Source of the DNA: Rhizobacter sp.
GTDB lineage: Bacteria; Pseudomonadota; Gammaproteobacteria; Burkholderiales; Burkholderiaceae_C
Direction: 5' to 3'
Length of the DNA stretch: 32,396 nucleotides
Assembly: GCA_025355545.1 (NCBI GenBank)
Contig: JANXZN010000020.1
Coordinates: 1-32,396, forward strand
The stretch's first letter is position 1. Each line of letters opens with the position of its first letter. The translations under genes were made by a program, and so were the position numbers. A model generated the notes under the pieces. It was not told the origin of the DNA. It saw nothing but the letters and a program-made list of their open reading frames with translations, and searched no databases. Positions 18,014 to 26,798 of the stretch are shown in pieces.

Positions 18014-19561
18014 CTATCGCCATTCCCGCAGCGCGGGGCTGGCGCCCGAGGGTACATAGCCTGCGTGGTCGGCCCACGCAGCTGGCTGCGCGACCATTGC
18101 CGCGGCATAGGCGCTGCAGAGCCCGGCCAGCACCCAGGACATTTGTTCGAAGGAGTTCCCGAAGCTTGCAGTCGCCATCATCAACAAGGTGCCCGACATG
18201 CACGCCGCGAGCCCGACACCAAGGTTCACAGCGTCCGCGTCATCCCCCCTCGCCGACAGCACGGCGCGCAAACAGCGGGCCAGCGGGTACACGAAACAAG
18301 CAACGAACAGCGCGCATCCGACAAGCCCGTAGAACAGGCTGACCGACGCATAGGTGTTGACGATGTCGATGATGCCTTGGCCTTGCCGCAGGTCCTCCAT
18401 GTAGTTCGTCGCGAATGGACTGCCGAACATCGGGTTCAGCTTGATCAGTTGCCACGAAACCGTGGCCAGTTGCTGCCGGTAGTCGACGTTGAACTGATCC
18501 GCAGTACCGATGAACGGCAAGGTATCGACCAGCCGCGCGCCCTGCGGCGTCATCAAGAACGGCACGCCGATCACGGCCAGTCCGATGACGGCACGCAGCA
18601 GCCCTCGCCGCCCGGCAGGCGACGCGAGCATGTAGATGGAGCCCGTCCAGGCCGCAACGAGCCACGGCGCGCGGGAGTAGGCGGCGAGAAGGCCTAGCCA
18701 CAGGCCGATGCCGACGAGCCAAGTACTGCGCTTCGATTCCAGCCGGCTCCCCAGGTAGAGCCAGAAACCGAACGCGATCGCAAGCACGTAGCCCATCGTC
18801 AGAGAGTGTCCGACCGAGGCCTGGGCCCGCAGCGAATCACCCCGGAACAACCACGAGAACGTGTTGGGCACACCCCATCTAGCGGGAATCCCGGTGAACA
18901 ACAACCAGCCCTTCAACGATTCGAATACGGCAATGGGAGCGACGATCGCGCAAGCCAGCCAGAAGCTGCACATGGTGTCGCGCAGCGCCTCCCGGTTCGC
19001 GGCGCCGCGGCTGAAGACGAAGTAGAGCGCGTAGGTGTCGAGCATGAACAGAAACGCGCGCCGCATCGTGTTGGTCACGGATTCATAGGGCATGTACAAG
19101 ACGAGTTGCAGCACGCCGAATGCCAGCACCAGCAAATCCGCGTTGCCCAGGCCGCGCTGCCTCGCCTCGCCCGCGCCCAGAATTCGAAACGCGGCCGGGA
19201 CGAGCAGCGCCAACTCGAGAATGCGAAAGTTGCTGAGGTCGAACAACTGGTTGATCAACGGCATCGGGATCGGCAGCCGCGCCGGCGGCACCGCCAGCAG
19301 CAGCAGCAGATACACGGCGGTGGGGTGGCGGTCGACGCGCCCGGCCCAATAGACCAGCGGCAGCGCGACTACGGCGAAGAGCCACAGGTTGGGTGCCAGG
19401 AAGGCGGCGCAGGTCAAGCCGAGCCAGACATTGCGGCGCCGGGCAAACGCCTGCGGTTCCATGAAATGCAGGCAGATCGGCCTGGCCAGCGCAAATACGA
19501 TCAGCGCGAGCGCCAGTACCACCACCAACGGCTTCAGTTCGTCAAACATGGCGTCTGGCAC
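18014..19561 (-). CDS. O-antigen ligase / Wzy-type polymerase-like membrane protein
   Basis: Many hydrophobic segments plus a large loop; GLLAAYSRAPWLVAAWTGSIYML resembles the Wzy_C (O-antigen ligase) domain; adjacent to wzx. Confidence 0.8.
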   Translation of the reverse strand: MPDAMFDELKPLVVVLALALIVFALARPICLHFMEPQAFARRRNVWLGLTCAAFLAPNLWLFAVVALPLVYWAGRVDRHPTAVYLLLLLAVPPARLPIPMPLINQLFDLSNFRILELALLVPAAFRILGAGEARQRGLGNADLLVLAFGVLQLVLYMPYESVTNTMRRAFLFMLDTYALYFVFSRGAANREALRDTMCSFWLACAIVAPIAVFESLKGWLLFTGIPARWGVPNTFSWLFRGDSLRAQASVGHSLTMGYVLAIAFGFWLYLGSRLESKRSTWLVGIGLWLGLLAAYSRAPWLVAAWTGSIYMLASPAGRRGLLRAVIGLAVIGVPFLMTPQGARLVDTLPFIGTADQFNVDYRQQLATVSWQLIKLNPMFGSPFATNYMEDLRQGQGIIDIVNTYASVSLFYGLVGCALFVACFVYPLARCLRAVLSARGDDADAVNLGVGLAACMSGTLLMMATASFGNSFEQMSWVLAGLCSAYAAAMVAQPAAWADHAGYVPSGASPALREWR

Positions 19562-19636
19562 CGACTGCTGGGTACGGCTTGTGGCCCGCCACCGTCGGTG
19601 GCGCCGCGGCCGCCGGGTAACGCGCCGCGCCGCCTG

Positions 19637-20512
19637 TCATGTGGCGGGCTTGCTCGAGCCGAGCCGCCGCTTCAGCGCCATGACATAGCGCAGCAAGGCG
19701 GGCGGAACCCACTGCTTCAGATGCTCGTTGACGCGCAGATCCAGCGCTTCGCGCCGATTGGCGGCACTCTCGCCGGGCCGTGCCTGGTACATCGTCGACT
19801 TGTTCGGCAGCTCGTCGTAGATGGCCTTCGACGCGGTGTAGTAGTACAGCGCGATCGAGCGTCGAAACACGCCTTCCGGTGACTCGAGCGGATCGGGGTG
19901 GCCGTGGTACGAGTCCTCGTCGGTGTTGAAGATGACGCAGCGGTTGACCAGCGGTGCGATCGACGCGCACTTCGTCGTCATCTTGCGGTCCCACAACTCC
20001 AGGAACCCGCCCCACTGCTCGTCCCAGCCTTCGTTCAGGTAGATGATCACGTTCATCCGGCGGCTCAGATTCAGCCGGTTGTTGATCCGGAAATCGGCGT
20101 GGATGCCGAGCTTGCCGCCCTTGGCGATCTCGTGGTAGCCGCCACCGACGTAATGCGGGTCGGGGATCAGACCGTCGATCGCCGACAGGCCCTCGAGAAA
20201 CTCGAGGAAGGGTTGCGAGTTGAAGAAATGGAACAGTGATCGCGCCGGCCCGTTGCAGTCCTCCGGGAGGATCTGCCGCTTGTGGAAGCCCGCATAACCC
20301 TGCTCGAAGCTCACGTCCGAGCGCAGGCCCTGCACCGGGAAGTTGTCGATCGCCGTTTGCAGCACGCCGGGCGGCAGGAAGTTGTCGAGCACGACGTGCG
20401 GGAACGGCTCCGCGAAGCAATAGCGTGCGGACAGCGATTCGCCGATGCCGCGCGCCGCCGCGGCGTCGAGGTGCAATCCGTTCGAGGCGTCGATGGGTAG
20501 GACCGAGTTCAA
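19637..20512 (-). CDS. 2OG-Fe(II) oxygenase (prolyl-4-hydroxylase-like)
   Basis: FAEPFPHVVLDNFLPPGVLQTAIDNFP, KLGIHADFRINNRLNLSRRMNVIIYLNEGWDEQWGGFLELWDRKM, NRCVIFNTDEDSYHGHPDPL, GVFRRSIALYYYT: HxD...H and downstream Arg of the double-stranded beta-helix fold. Proposed TTG start at 20512 with GGGAG upstream; longer ORF to 20740 possible. Confidence 0.8.
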   Translation of the reverse strand: MNSVLPIDASNGLHLDAAAARGIGESLSARYCFAEPFPHVVLDNFLPPGVLQTAIDNFPVQGLRSDVSFEQGYAGFHKRQILPEDCNGPARSLFHFFNSQPFLEFLEGLSAIDGLIPDPHYVGGGYHEIAKGGKLGIHADFRINNRLNLSRRMNVIIYLNEGWDEQWGGFLELWDRKMTTKCASIAPLVNRCVIFNTDEDSYHGHPDPLESPEGVFRRSIALYYYTASKAIYDELPNKSTMYQARPGESAANRREALDLRVNEHLKQWVPPALLRYVMALKRRLGSSKPAT

Positions 20513-20798
20513 CTGTTCAACTCCCGCTTGCTCAAAGTGACTCCACTGCCCGGGCGGCTCAAACGGCCGATTGTGGCCCAGCCGGGCCGGGTTTTCGAGC
20601 ATGCCCAATCGTCGCACGTGCACAACTGCCACTTCGAGCAACCCGAGTGCCGGCGCGCCGCCCAGCAAGGCATCGGCGCCGCCGTGCGGCTTCGCGAAAC
20701 GCGCAAACTTGCTCCTTTTCGACAGCGCGGACGAAACCAAATCCGCCCGGCTCGGTCACAATTTGCTGTCTTCCGTGTCCCCGCGCTTCAACGCGATC

Positions 20799-21500
20799 AT
20801 GATCATGAAATTGAACACCACCGCTTTGACGCTGACCGTGCTGATGTGCAGCGCCTCGATTGCGGGTTTCGCGATGCGTCCCGATGCCAAGGCTGCGACA
20901 AAAGGCAATGCCGTCTCGCTCGAGACACTGGTGCCCAAGCGCTTCGGCGACTGGGCCGAGCTTCCCGAGCAGGGCGCGCAGGTCGTCAATCCGCAGACGC
21001 AGGAACTGCTGGACAAGCTCTACAGCCAGTTGCTGGTGCGGACCTACGTCAACAAGCAGGGCTACCGCATCATGCTGTCGATGGCCTACGGTGACGACCA
21101 GCGCGGCGGCTTGCAGGCGCACCGCCCGGAGGTGTGCTACCCCGCGCAGGGCTTCAGGCTGGGCAAGGTCGAAGACGGCCTGCTCCCCACCTCGTACGGC
21201 AACATCGATGTGCGCCGCCTCGCCACGAGCCTGGGCGCGCGCAACGAGCCCGTCACCTACTGGCTGACCGTCGGCGATCAGGTGATCAAGAACACGCTGG
21301 ACAAGCGCATCGCGGAAATTCGCCTCGGGCTGACGGGCCAGATCCCCGACGGCCTGTTGTTCCGGATCTCGTCGATCGACAACGACAACGCGCGTGGCTT
21401 CGAGATGCAGCAGAAGTTCACCGCAGAGATGATGTCGGCGGTGCCAGCCGCGGCGCGAAAGCAACTCGGCGGCCTGGCGCCCGCGGCCTCGGCGGGCTGA
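20799..21500 (+). CDS. epsI: Exosortase-associated EpsI family protein
   Basis: MIMKLNTTALTLTVLMCSASIAGFAM; VPKRFGDWAEL, MLSMAYGDDQRGGLQAHRPEVCYPAQGFRLGKV, EPVTYWLTVGDQV match the EpsI family. Confidence 0.88.
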   Translation: MIMKLNTTALTLTVLMCSASIAGFAMRPDAKAATKGNAVSLETLVPKRFGDWAELPEQGAQVVNPQTQELLDKLYSQLLVRTYVNKQGYRIMLSMAYGDDQRGGLQAHRPEVCYPAQGFRLGKVEDGLLPTSYGNIDVRRLATSLGARNEPVTYWLTVGDQVIKNTLDKRIAEIRLGLTGQIPDGLLFRISSIDNDNARGFEMQQKFTAEMMSAVPAAARKQLGGLAPAASAG

Positions 21501-21504
21501 GTTC

Positions 21505-21534
21505 CGGGCCGGCGCCGCCGGCGCCTTGCGCCCG
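21505..21534. terminator. Possible bidirectional hairpin between convergent epsI and xrtB
   Basis: GGCGCC-GCC-GGCGCC (21511-21525) nested inside CGGGC/GCCCG (21505-21509/21530-21534); no U-tract. Confidence 0.35.
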
Positions 21535-21551
21535 AACACCATTGGGCCTGC

Positions 21552-22451
21552 CTACGACAGCGGCCGCGGTTGCCCGGCCGCTGCCGCCGGCCTGGGCAAC
21601 CACTTGTCCAGCAGCCAGTCGAGAAAGAAGAAGAACACCAGCGCCACCAGCATCAGCACCATGCCGGCAGCGCCGTGCAGGAAACCTTGCCCGGTCTCGT
21701 CGCCGAGGTAATAGGTGACGAGCACCAGCGTGATGACGCGCACGATGTTCGCGGCGAACGCGATCGGCAGGATCGAGGCCATCATGACCCCGAGATGCAG
21801 CTTGCTCTTGCGCCCCATCATGTACATGAACAGCGTGCCCAGCGCCGACAGGCTGAACATCGAGTGCAGGCCGGAGCAGGCGTCGGCGACCTGCAGCTGA
21901 TACTGACCGATCGACAGGATCACGCCGCTGCGCGCGATCGGATAGCCCAGCGTGTACAGCAGGCTCTCGACGATGTTGGCGATCAGGCTTTTCAGCGGCC
22001 CGGTGATCGCGTCGACCAGGATCCCCGGCAGCGGGACCATGAAGATGAAGTACAGCAGCGGAAACCACGCGACCCGGATCGCGCCGGTGCCGCGCATCAG
22101 CAGCAGCGCGGCGACGACGACGAGCGGCTGCGAGGCGAATTCGAGAATCGAAATGTCGAACACCCGGCCGACGAAATACACGAACAGGCCGACGATGAAG
22201 ATCGGCCAGCCGAGTGCCGGTACCGGCTTGACCGGCGCGCGGTCGATCTCGTGGCGCAGCGACCAGAACAGCCACAGCATCACCGCCAGGATGATCGCGC
22301 CGTGGCCCTGCTCCTCGCTCTTCCAGATGCCGTTGGCCGCCCACCAGTAAAGCGGCAGGTACATCGACGCGAACCCGGCGATCGCGACCAGCCAGGTCGT
22401 CGGCAGCCTGATGCCGGCCTCGCTGCTGTTGTCGCGCAGCACACTGCTCAC
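21552..22451 (-). CDS. xrtB: Exosortase B
   Basis: Polytopic; ADACSGLHSMFSLSALGTLFMYMMGRKSKLHLGVMMASILPIAFAANIVRVITLVLVTYYLGDETGQGFLHGAAGM holds Cys (ACSGL), Arg (NIVRV) and His (FLHG) of the exosortase site; GTG start overlaps upstream stop. Confidence 0.92.
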   Translation of the reverse strand: MSSVLRDNSSEAGIRLPTTWLVAIAGFASMYLPLYWWAANGIWKSEEQGHGAIILAVMLWLFWSLRHEIDRAPVKPVPALGWPIFIVGLFVYFVGRVFDISILEFASQPLVVVAALLLMRGTGAIRVAWFPLLYFIFMVPLPGILVDAITGPLKSLIANIVESLLYTLGYPIARSGVILSIGQYQLQVADACSGLHSMFSLSALGTLFMYMMGRKSKLHLGVMMASILPIAFAANIVRVITLVLVTYYLGDETGQGFLHGAAGMVLMLVALVFFFFLDWLLDKWLPRPAAAAGQPRPLS

Positions 22452-23362
22452 TGGTCTTTCTCTTTCTTCGCCTTGCTCGCCGGCACTTCGTTCAGCACCG
22501 AGCCGACCACGCTCACGCCGGCGTTCATCAGGCCAAGAACCATGTCCGCGAAGCCCGACACCTTGGTCTGCGAGTTGCGCGCCACTGCCAGCGCGGCGCC
22601 CGTCCTGACCGCGACCATCGCGGCGTCTTCGCCCACCGACAGCGCCGGCGTGTCGATGATCACGATGTCGAATGTGGCCTTGGCCTGAATCAGGAATTCG
22701 TCGAAGTTCAGGCGGTTCAGCAACTCGAGCGGATTCGGCGGCACCGGACCGGCGGGCAGCACGCACAGCCCCGCCAGATCGGGGATGCGCACGATCGCTT
22801 CCTCGCGCGAGCGCCCCGACAGCACCGTCGAAAAGCCGATCTTGTTCTCGAGGTAAAAAAGCTCATGCTGGCGCGGATGGCGCAGATCGGCGTCCACCAG
22901 CAGCGTGCGCTCGCCGAGCTGCGAGAACACCACCGCCAGATTGGCAGCGAGGTGGCTGCGGCCTTCGCCCCGCTCCGCGCCCACGATCGTGAGCACCTGG
23001 CGCTGGTCGGCCTTGTCGAACCAGCGCAGCATCAGCTGGCTGCGCACGGCGCGCAGTTCCTCGACGCGCGAACTGAAGGGTTCATAGGCCGCGACGAGCT
23101 CGTCGCTCACCGGCTTCTTTTCGCCGGGCGACTTGCGCAGGTAGGCGTAGGCGAACTGGCGCGACAACGCATACTGGATGTCGGCCTCGGTCAGCAAGCC
23201 CAGGCGCACCGCGGCGTCGCCGAAGCGCAGGTTGTGCTCCTTCTGGACCAGCAGCACGCGTTCGGCGTCCTCGGGCTTGAGCAGGCCACTGTCGATCAGG
23301 ATGCCGCCCAGCGAGCGGCTGACCCGGGGCGCCCCGGACAACATCGACACGGTCATCTTCAT
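22448..23362 (-). CDS. epsG: Chain-length determinant tyrosine kinase-like protein, EpsG family, with N-terminal MshEN-like motif pair
   Basis: LTIVGAERGEGRSHLAANLAVVFSQLGERTLLVDADLRHPRQHELF, GFSTVLSGRS, LCVLPAGPVPPNPLELL, FDIVIIDTPALSVGEDA: BY-kinase P-loop architecture; between epsF and xrtB. Confidence 0.9.
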   Translation of the reverse strand: MKMTVSMLSGAPRVSRSLGGILIDSGLLKPEDAERVLLVQKEHNLRFGDAAVRLGLLTEADIQYALSRQFAYAYLRKSPGEKKPVSDELVAAYEPFSSRVEELRAVRSQLMLRWFDKADQRQVLTIVGAERGEGRSHLAANLAVVFSQLGERTLLVDADLRHPRQHELFYLENKIGFSTVLSGRSREEAIVRIPDLAGLCVLPAGPVPPNPLELLNRLNFDEFLIQAKATFDIVIIDTPALSVGEDAAMVAVRTGAALAVARNSQTKVSGFADMVLGLMNAGVSVVGSVLNEVPASKAKKEKDQ

Positions 23363-24783
23363 GAACGCACTCCCGGTGCCGACAGCAGCGGCCTGCCCGG
23401 CCCGGGCGGGCCCACCTGCAACAGCCGGCGGAACACCGGGCGCTTGGAGCCTTCAGGGCGCAGCACGCCGAGAACGGGCACGCCGGCCATCACCATCAGG
23501 TCTTCGGGATCGCGCACGCGCCGGTCGATCAGCTCCCAGCCGAGCGCCGCCAGCACGCCCAGCACCAAGCCGCCGATGATCGAACCCGCCACGCCGACCG
23601 CCACCTTCGGGCGCGAAGCCTCGAGCGGCTCGACGGCGGGGCTCAGCAGGCGCGTGTTGGCCTGGTTGTTCTGGCTTTCGAGGTTGAATTGCCCGACCCG
23701 CGTGCTGACACCTTCGTAGGCACGCTGGGCCGTGTCGACATCGCGCTTGATGACGGCCTCGAGGTCACGGTCGGCGCGCAGGGTCTGCAGCTTCTTCTTC
23801 TGCTCGTCGACCATCGACTGCAATTCGGCGACCTTTTGCCCGCTGGTGCGGCTCAGTGTCGAGGTTCCTCCCGAGACGAGCCTGGACTGCGCCGCGATCT
23901 GCTGGTTCAACTCCGAGATCTGCGCCTGAAGGCGAATCCGTTCCGGGTGGTTCTTGCCCCAGATCGAACTCATCTCGGACATGCGGGTCTCGGCGCTCGC
24001 GAGCTGCCCTTTCAACGCCTGCACGGCAGGATTGAACAAGACGTCGGGCGACGACTGGCTGCCCGAGTTGCGGGTGCGCGTCTCGGCATCGACCCGCTCC
24101 GCCTGCGCCGTGCTCAACTGCGCCGTCAAGGCCTGGTAGCGGGCATTCTCCTGATCGAATCGCTCGTCCGAGACGATGATGCCCTTCTCTTGCTGGAACT
24201 TCGACAACCTCGCCTGCGCGGTCTCGAGGTCGTTGCGCAGCACCTTGGTCTGGTCGTCGAGGAACGTCGCCGACTGGCGCGCCGGCGCCACGCGCAACTC
24301 GACCGAGATGTCCATGTAGGCCTGCACGAATGCGTTGGCGGCGGCCTGCGCGAAGATCGGATCCTGCGCGGAGAACGAAACGTTGATGACGTTGCTGCCG
24401 CGTCCGGGCTCGACCGCCAGACCGCGTTGGAGCAGGCTCGCAAAATAGCGCTCGAGCGGGATCTTGGCGCTGGTCTGGTCACGCCACTGGGCGACCGCCG
24501 CCGGCGAGCGCTCGACACCGAGCATCTTCACGACGCGCGACGCGACGCGCTCGCTCTTCAGGATGTCGACCTGCGTCGCCAGGTAGCCCGGCACCGCCAG
24601 GCCCGGCGCGATCGCGCCGAGCACCGGGTCGATGCGGGTCTCGACGATCATCGCGGAGTCGGCCGTGTACTGCTTCGGCAGCAACAGCGTGATCGCCGTC
24701 CCCGCTGCCGAAACCAGGACCAGCAGTGCCAGTACCAGCCATTTGCGCGCCCAGATGACGCGCAGTATTTGTTTGATCGACAT
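23359..24783 (-). CDS. epsF: Chain-length determinant protein, EpsF family (Wzz-type)
   Basis: N-terminal VIWARKWLVLALLVLVSAAGTAITLLLPKQYTADSAMIVE, central coiled coil, C-terminal TM (VGVAGSIIGGLVLGVLAAL). Confidence 0.92.
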   Translation of the reverse strand: MSIKQILRVIWARKWLVLALLVLVSAAGTAITLLLPKQYTADSAMIVETRIDPVLGAIAPGLAVPGYLATQVDILKSERVASRVVKMLGVERSPAAVAQWRDQTSAKIPLERYFASLLQRGLAVEPGRGSNVINVSFSAQDPIFAQAAANAFVQAYMDISVELRVAPARQSATFLDDQTKVLRNDLETAQARLSKFQQEKGIIVSDERFDQENARYQALTAQLSTAQAERVDAETRTRNSGSQSSPDVLFNPAVQALKGQLASAETRMSEMSSIWGKNHPERIRLQAQISELNQQIAAQSRLVSGGTSTLSRTSGQKVAELQSMVDEQKKKLQTLRADRDLEAVIKRDVDTAQRAYEGVSTRVGQFNLESQNNQANTRLLSPAVEPLEASRPKVAVGVAGSIIGGLVLGVLAALGWELIDRRVRDPEDLMVMAGVPVLGVLRPEGSKRPVFRRLLQVGPPGPGRPLLSAPGVRS

Positions 24784-24803
24784 GTTGATTCGCTGACGCC
24801 CTC

Positions 24804-25652
24804 TTAGAAGAGGGATTCCTTGACATAGATCACATCGTCGCGCGCGACCGGATCGTTGAGGTCCACGCTGATGATCTCGACGGCCCCGTTCGCATCGCGA
24901 CGGTGCACCTTGATCCCGCGCTGCGTGCCGCGGGCCGTCAGGCCACCGCTCTGGGCGAGCGCCTGCATCAGCGTCATGCCGCGCTCCAGCTTGAACTGGC
25001 CGGGGCGTTGCACCTCGCCGTAGATGTAGGCCGTCGGCGCGCGGTCTGCATAGATGACGTCGCCGTTCTGCACCTCGAGGTCCAGTTCGGCCTTGCCCGA
25101 CTGCAGGATCGCCGGCAGGTCGATGTCGAGCTTGATCGGCCGGCCGTTGCGGGTGCCCACCAGGGTGACGACGTCGGCGCCGCCGGGGACGACCCCGCCG
25201 GCCGCCGCGATCATCTCCGACACCTTGGCGCCGACGGTCTCGATCGGGTAGCGGCCCGGCTTGCCCACCTGGCCGAGGATCGAGATCACGGCGCTGCGAA
25301 TCTGCCCGACCTGGATCGTGACCTGCGGGCGCAGCACGAAGCCGCCGTCGCGCAGCAGCTTGGCGATCTTCTGTTCGGCCGCCGTGGCGGTCAGGCCGCC
25401 GATCGCGACGTTGCCGACCAGCGGGAAGTTGATCTGATTGGTCTCGGAGATGCGCGCACCATCCACGGTGAGATCAGGGTTCTGGTACACGGTGATCTTG
25501 ACCACGTCGCCGGCCCCGAGCAGCGCCTCGGTCTTGGCCGCCGTCGCGGCAGCCGCGGTGGCCGACGGGCTGGTTTGAGCGAACGCGACACTGGAACACA
25601 GGGTCAGCGCCAGCAACACATAGCGAAGAAAGTTGCGCATTTTTTGTCTCAT
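24804..25652 (-). CDS. epsE: Polysaccharide export protein, EpsE family (Wza-like, Poly_export plus SLBB)
   Basis: LLGAGDVVKITVYQNPDLTVDGARISETNQINFPLVGNVAIGGLTATAAEQKIAKLL, YIYGEVQRPGQFKLERGMTLMQALAQSGGLTARGTQRGIKVHRR. Confidence 0.93.
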   Translation of the reverse strand: MRQKMRNFLRYVLLALTLCSSVAFAQTSPSATAAAATAAKTEALLGAGDVVKITVYQNPDLTVDGARISETNQINFPLVGNVAIGGLTATAAEQKIAKLLRDGGFVLRPQVTIQVGQIRSAVISILGQVGKPGRYPIETVGAKVSEMIAAAGGVVPGGADVVTLVGTRNGRPIKLDIDLPAILQSGKAELDLEVQNGDVIYADRAPTAYIYGEVQRPGQFKLERGMTLMQALAQSGGLTARGTQRGIKVHRRDANGAVEIISVDLNDPVARDDVIYVKESLF

Positions 25653-25698
25653 GCCTCGCGGGAGGTTGGGACGCCGGGCGCCCGATCGAGCTGAATCA

Positions 25699-26760
25699 TC
25701 ACTTGAATCCCTTGATGCCCTTTTCGAGCGTGCCGGCGCTCGGCGATGACGCCGGCGCCGTGTTGATCGGCTCGACCTCGACCTGCGGGGCAGCGCTCGG
25801 GATCGAGCCGGCCGGCATCGCCGGGGCGACCGATGTCAGCGGCGGAGCCTCCGAGGCGGCCGGCGCAGGCGGCTTCACTTCCTTCGAGCCGCCCTTGGCA
25901 TAGTCGCCGACGTACTCGACCTTGGCCGCGCCGCGCAGCGCCTTCATGTCGTCCTCGACCACCTTGCGCTTGCGCTCGTTCCACAGGAACTGCTCGATCG
26001 CCGGGCTGGCACGCGCCTCATCGACCGGCTGGCTGCGCACCCCGGACATGATCACCACCTGCGCACCGGTGGGGGTCGCGCTGAAGATCGTCTGGCCGTC
26101 CTTCAGCTGCGCGAACTTGTCCAGGCTCGCCAGCGGCAGTTGCTCGGCACCCCGGACCGCCTGATTCGCAGCGAACTTGAAATCGTTCGCCTTCAGGTAG
26201 TTGATGAAGTCCGGCAAGTCCTTGGACGCCGCGAGCTTGGCCTGCAACTCCGCCACCTGCTCGGGCTTGGCCTGGACCGCCAGCTCCTGCAGGTTGTAGA
26301 CGCGACGCTCCTTGAACAGCGCCGGGTGCGCCTCGTAGTAGGCCTTGATATCGGCCGCAATGGGCTTGGGTGCGCCGACGGCGATCTTGTCGACGTAGGC
26401 CCGCGCGATGATCTCGCGGCGTGCCGCCTCGAGCTGCTGCACGACGCGCGGATCACGGTCGAGCTTCTGATCCTGCGCCTTCTGCAGCGCCAGCTCCTGG
26501 TCGATCAGCCGCTCGAGCGCCACCTTGCTGGCCGACGCCGCCTGCTCGGGCGCCAGGCCGCGCTGCTGCTGCAGCACGAAGTTGATCTGGTGAACGGTGA
26601 TTTCTTCCTTGTTGACCTTGGCCGCGGTCTGCGAAGCAGGCTTGTCCTTCTTCTCGCCGCAACCGGTCAGCGCCACCGCCAGCACCGTCGCCGTCAGCGC
26701 GGCGAGGGTCGTCGGGCCGAGGTGGCCCCGCATGGCAGGTGCATGAATTCTTGAAGTCAT
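25699..26760 (-). CDS. epsD: EpsD-family peptidyl-prolyl cis-trans isomerase-like lipoprotein
   Basis: Lipobox LTGCGEKK; AAKVNKEEITVHQINFVLQQQ...LERLIDQELALQKAQ SurA/PrsA-like region; first gene of the eps block; Pro/Ala-rich tail. Confidence 0.85.
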   Translation of the reverse strand: MTSRIHAPAMRGHLGPTTLAALTATVLAVALTGCGEKKDKPASQTAAKVNKEEITVHQINFVLQQQRGLAPEQAASASKVALERLIDQELALQKAQDQKLDRDPRVVQQLEAARREIIARAYVDKIAVGAPKPIAADIKAYYEAHPALFKERRVYNLQELAVQAKPEQVAELQAKLAASKDLPDFINYLKANDFKFAANQAVRGAEQLPLASLDKFAQLKDGQTIFSATPTGAQVVIMSGVRSQPVDEARASPAIEQFLWNERKRKVVEDDMKALRGAAKVEYVGDYAKGGSKEVKPPAPAASEAPPLTSVAPAMPAGSIPSAAPQVEVEPINTAPASSPSAGTLEKGIKGFK

Positions 26761-26798
26761 TCGAAGATCGCTCCCAATCCATCAAAATTGTGGCTCAG

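Noticed and set aside
20740-20776. Sigma-54-like sequence TCGGTCACAATTTGCT upstream of epsI
   Set aside because: GG-to-GC spacing is 9 nt instead of 10 and the -24 element is poor; not enough to call a promoter.
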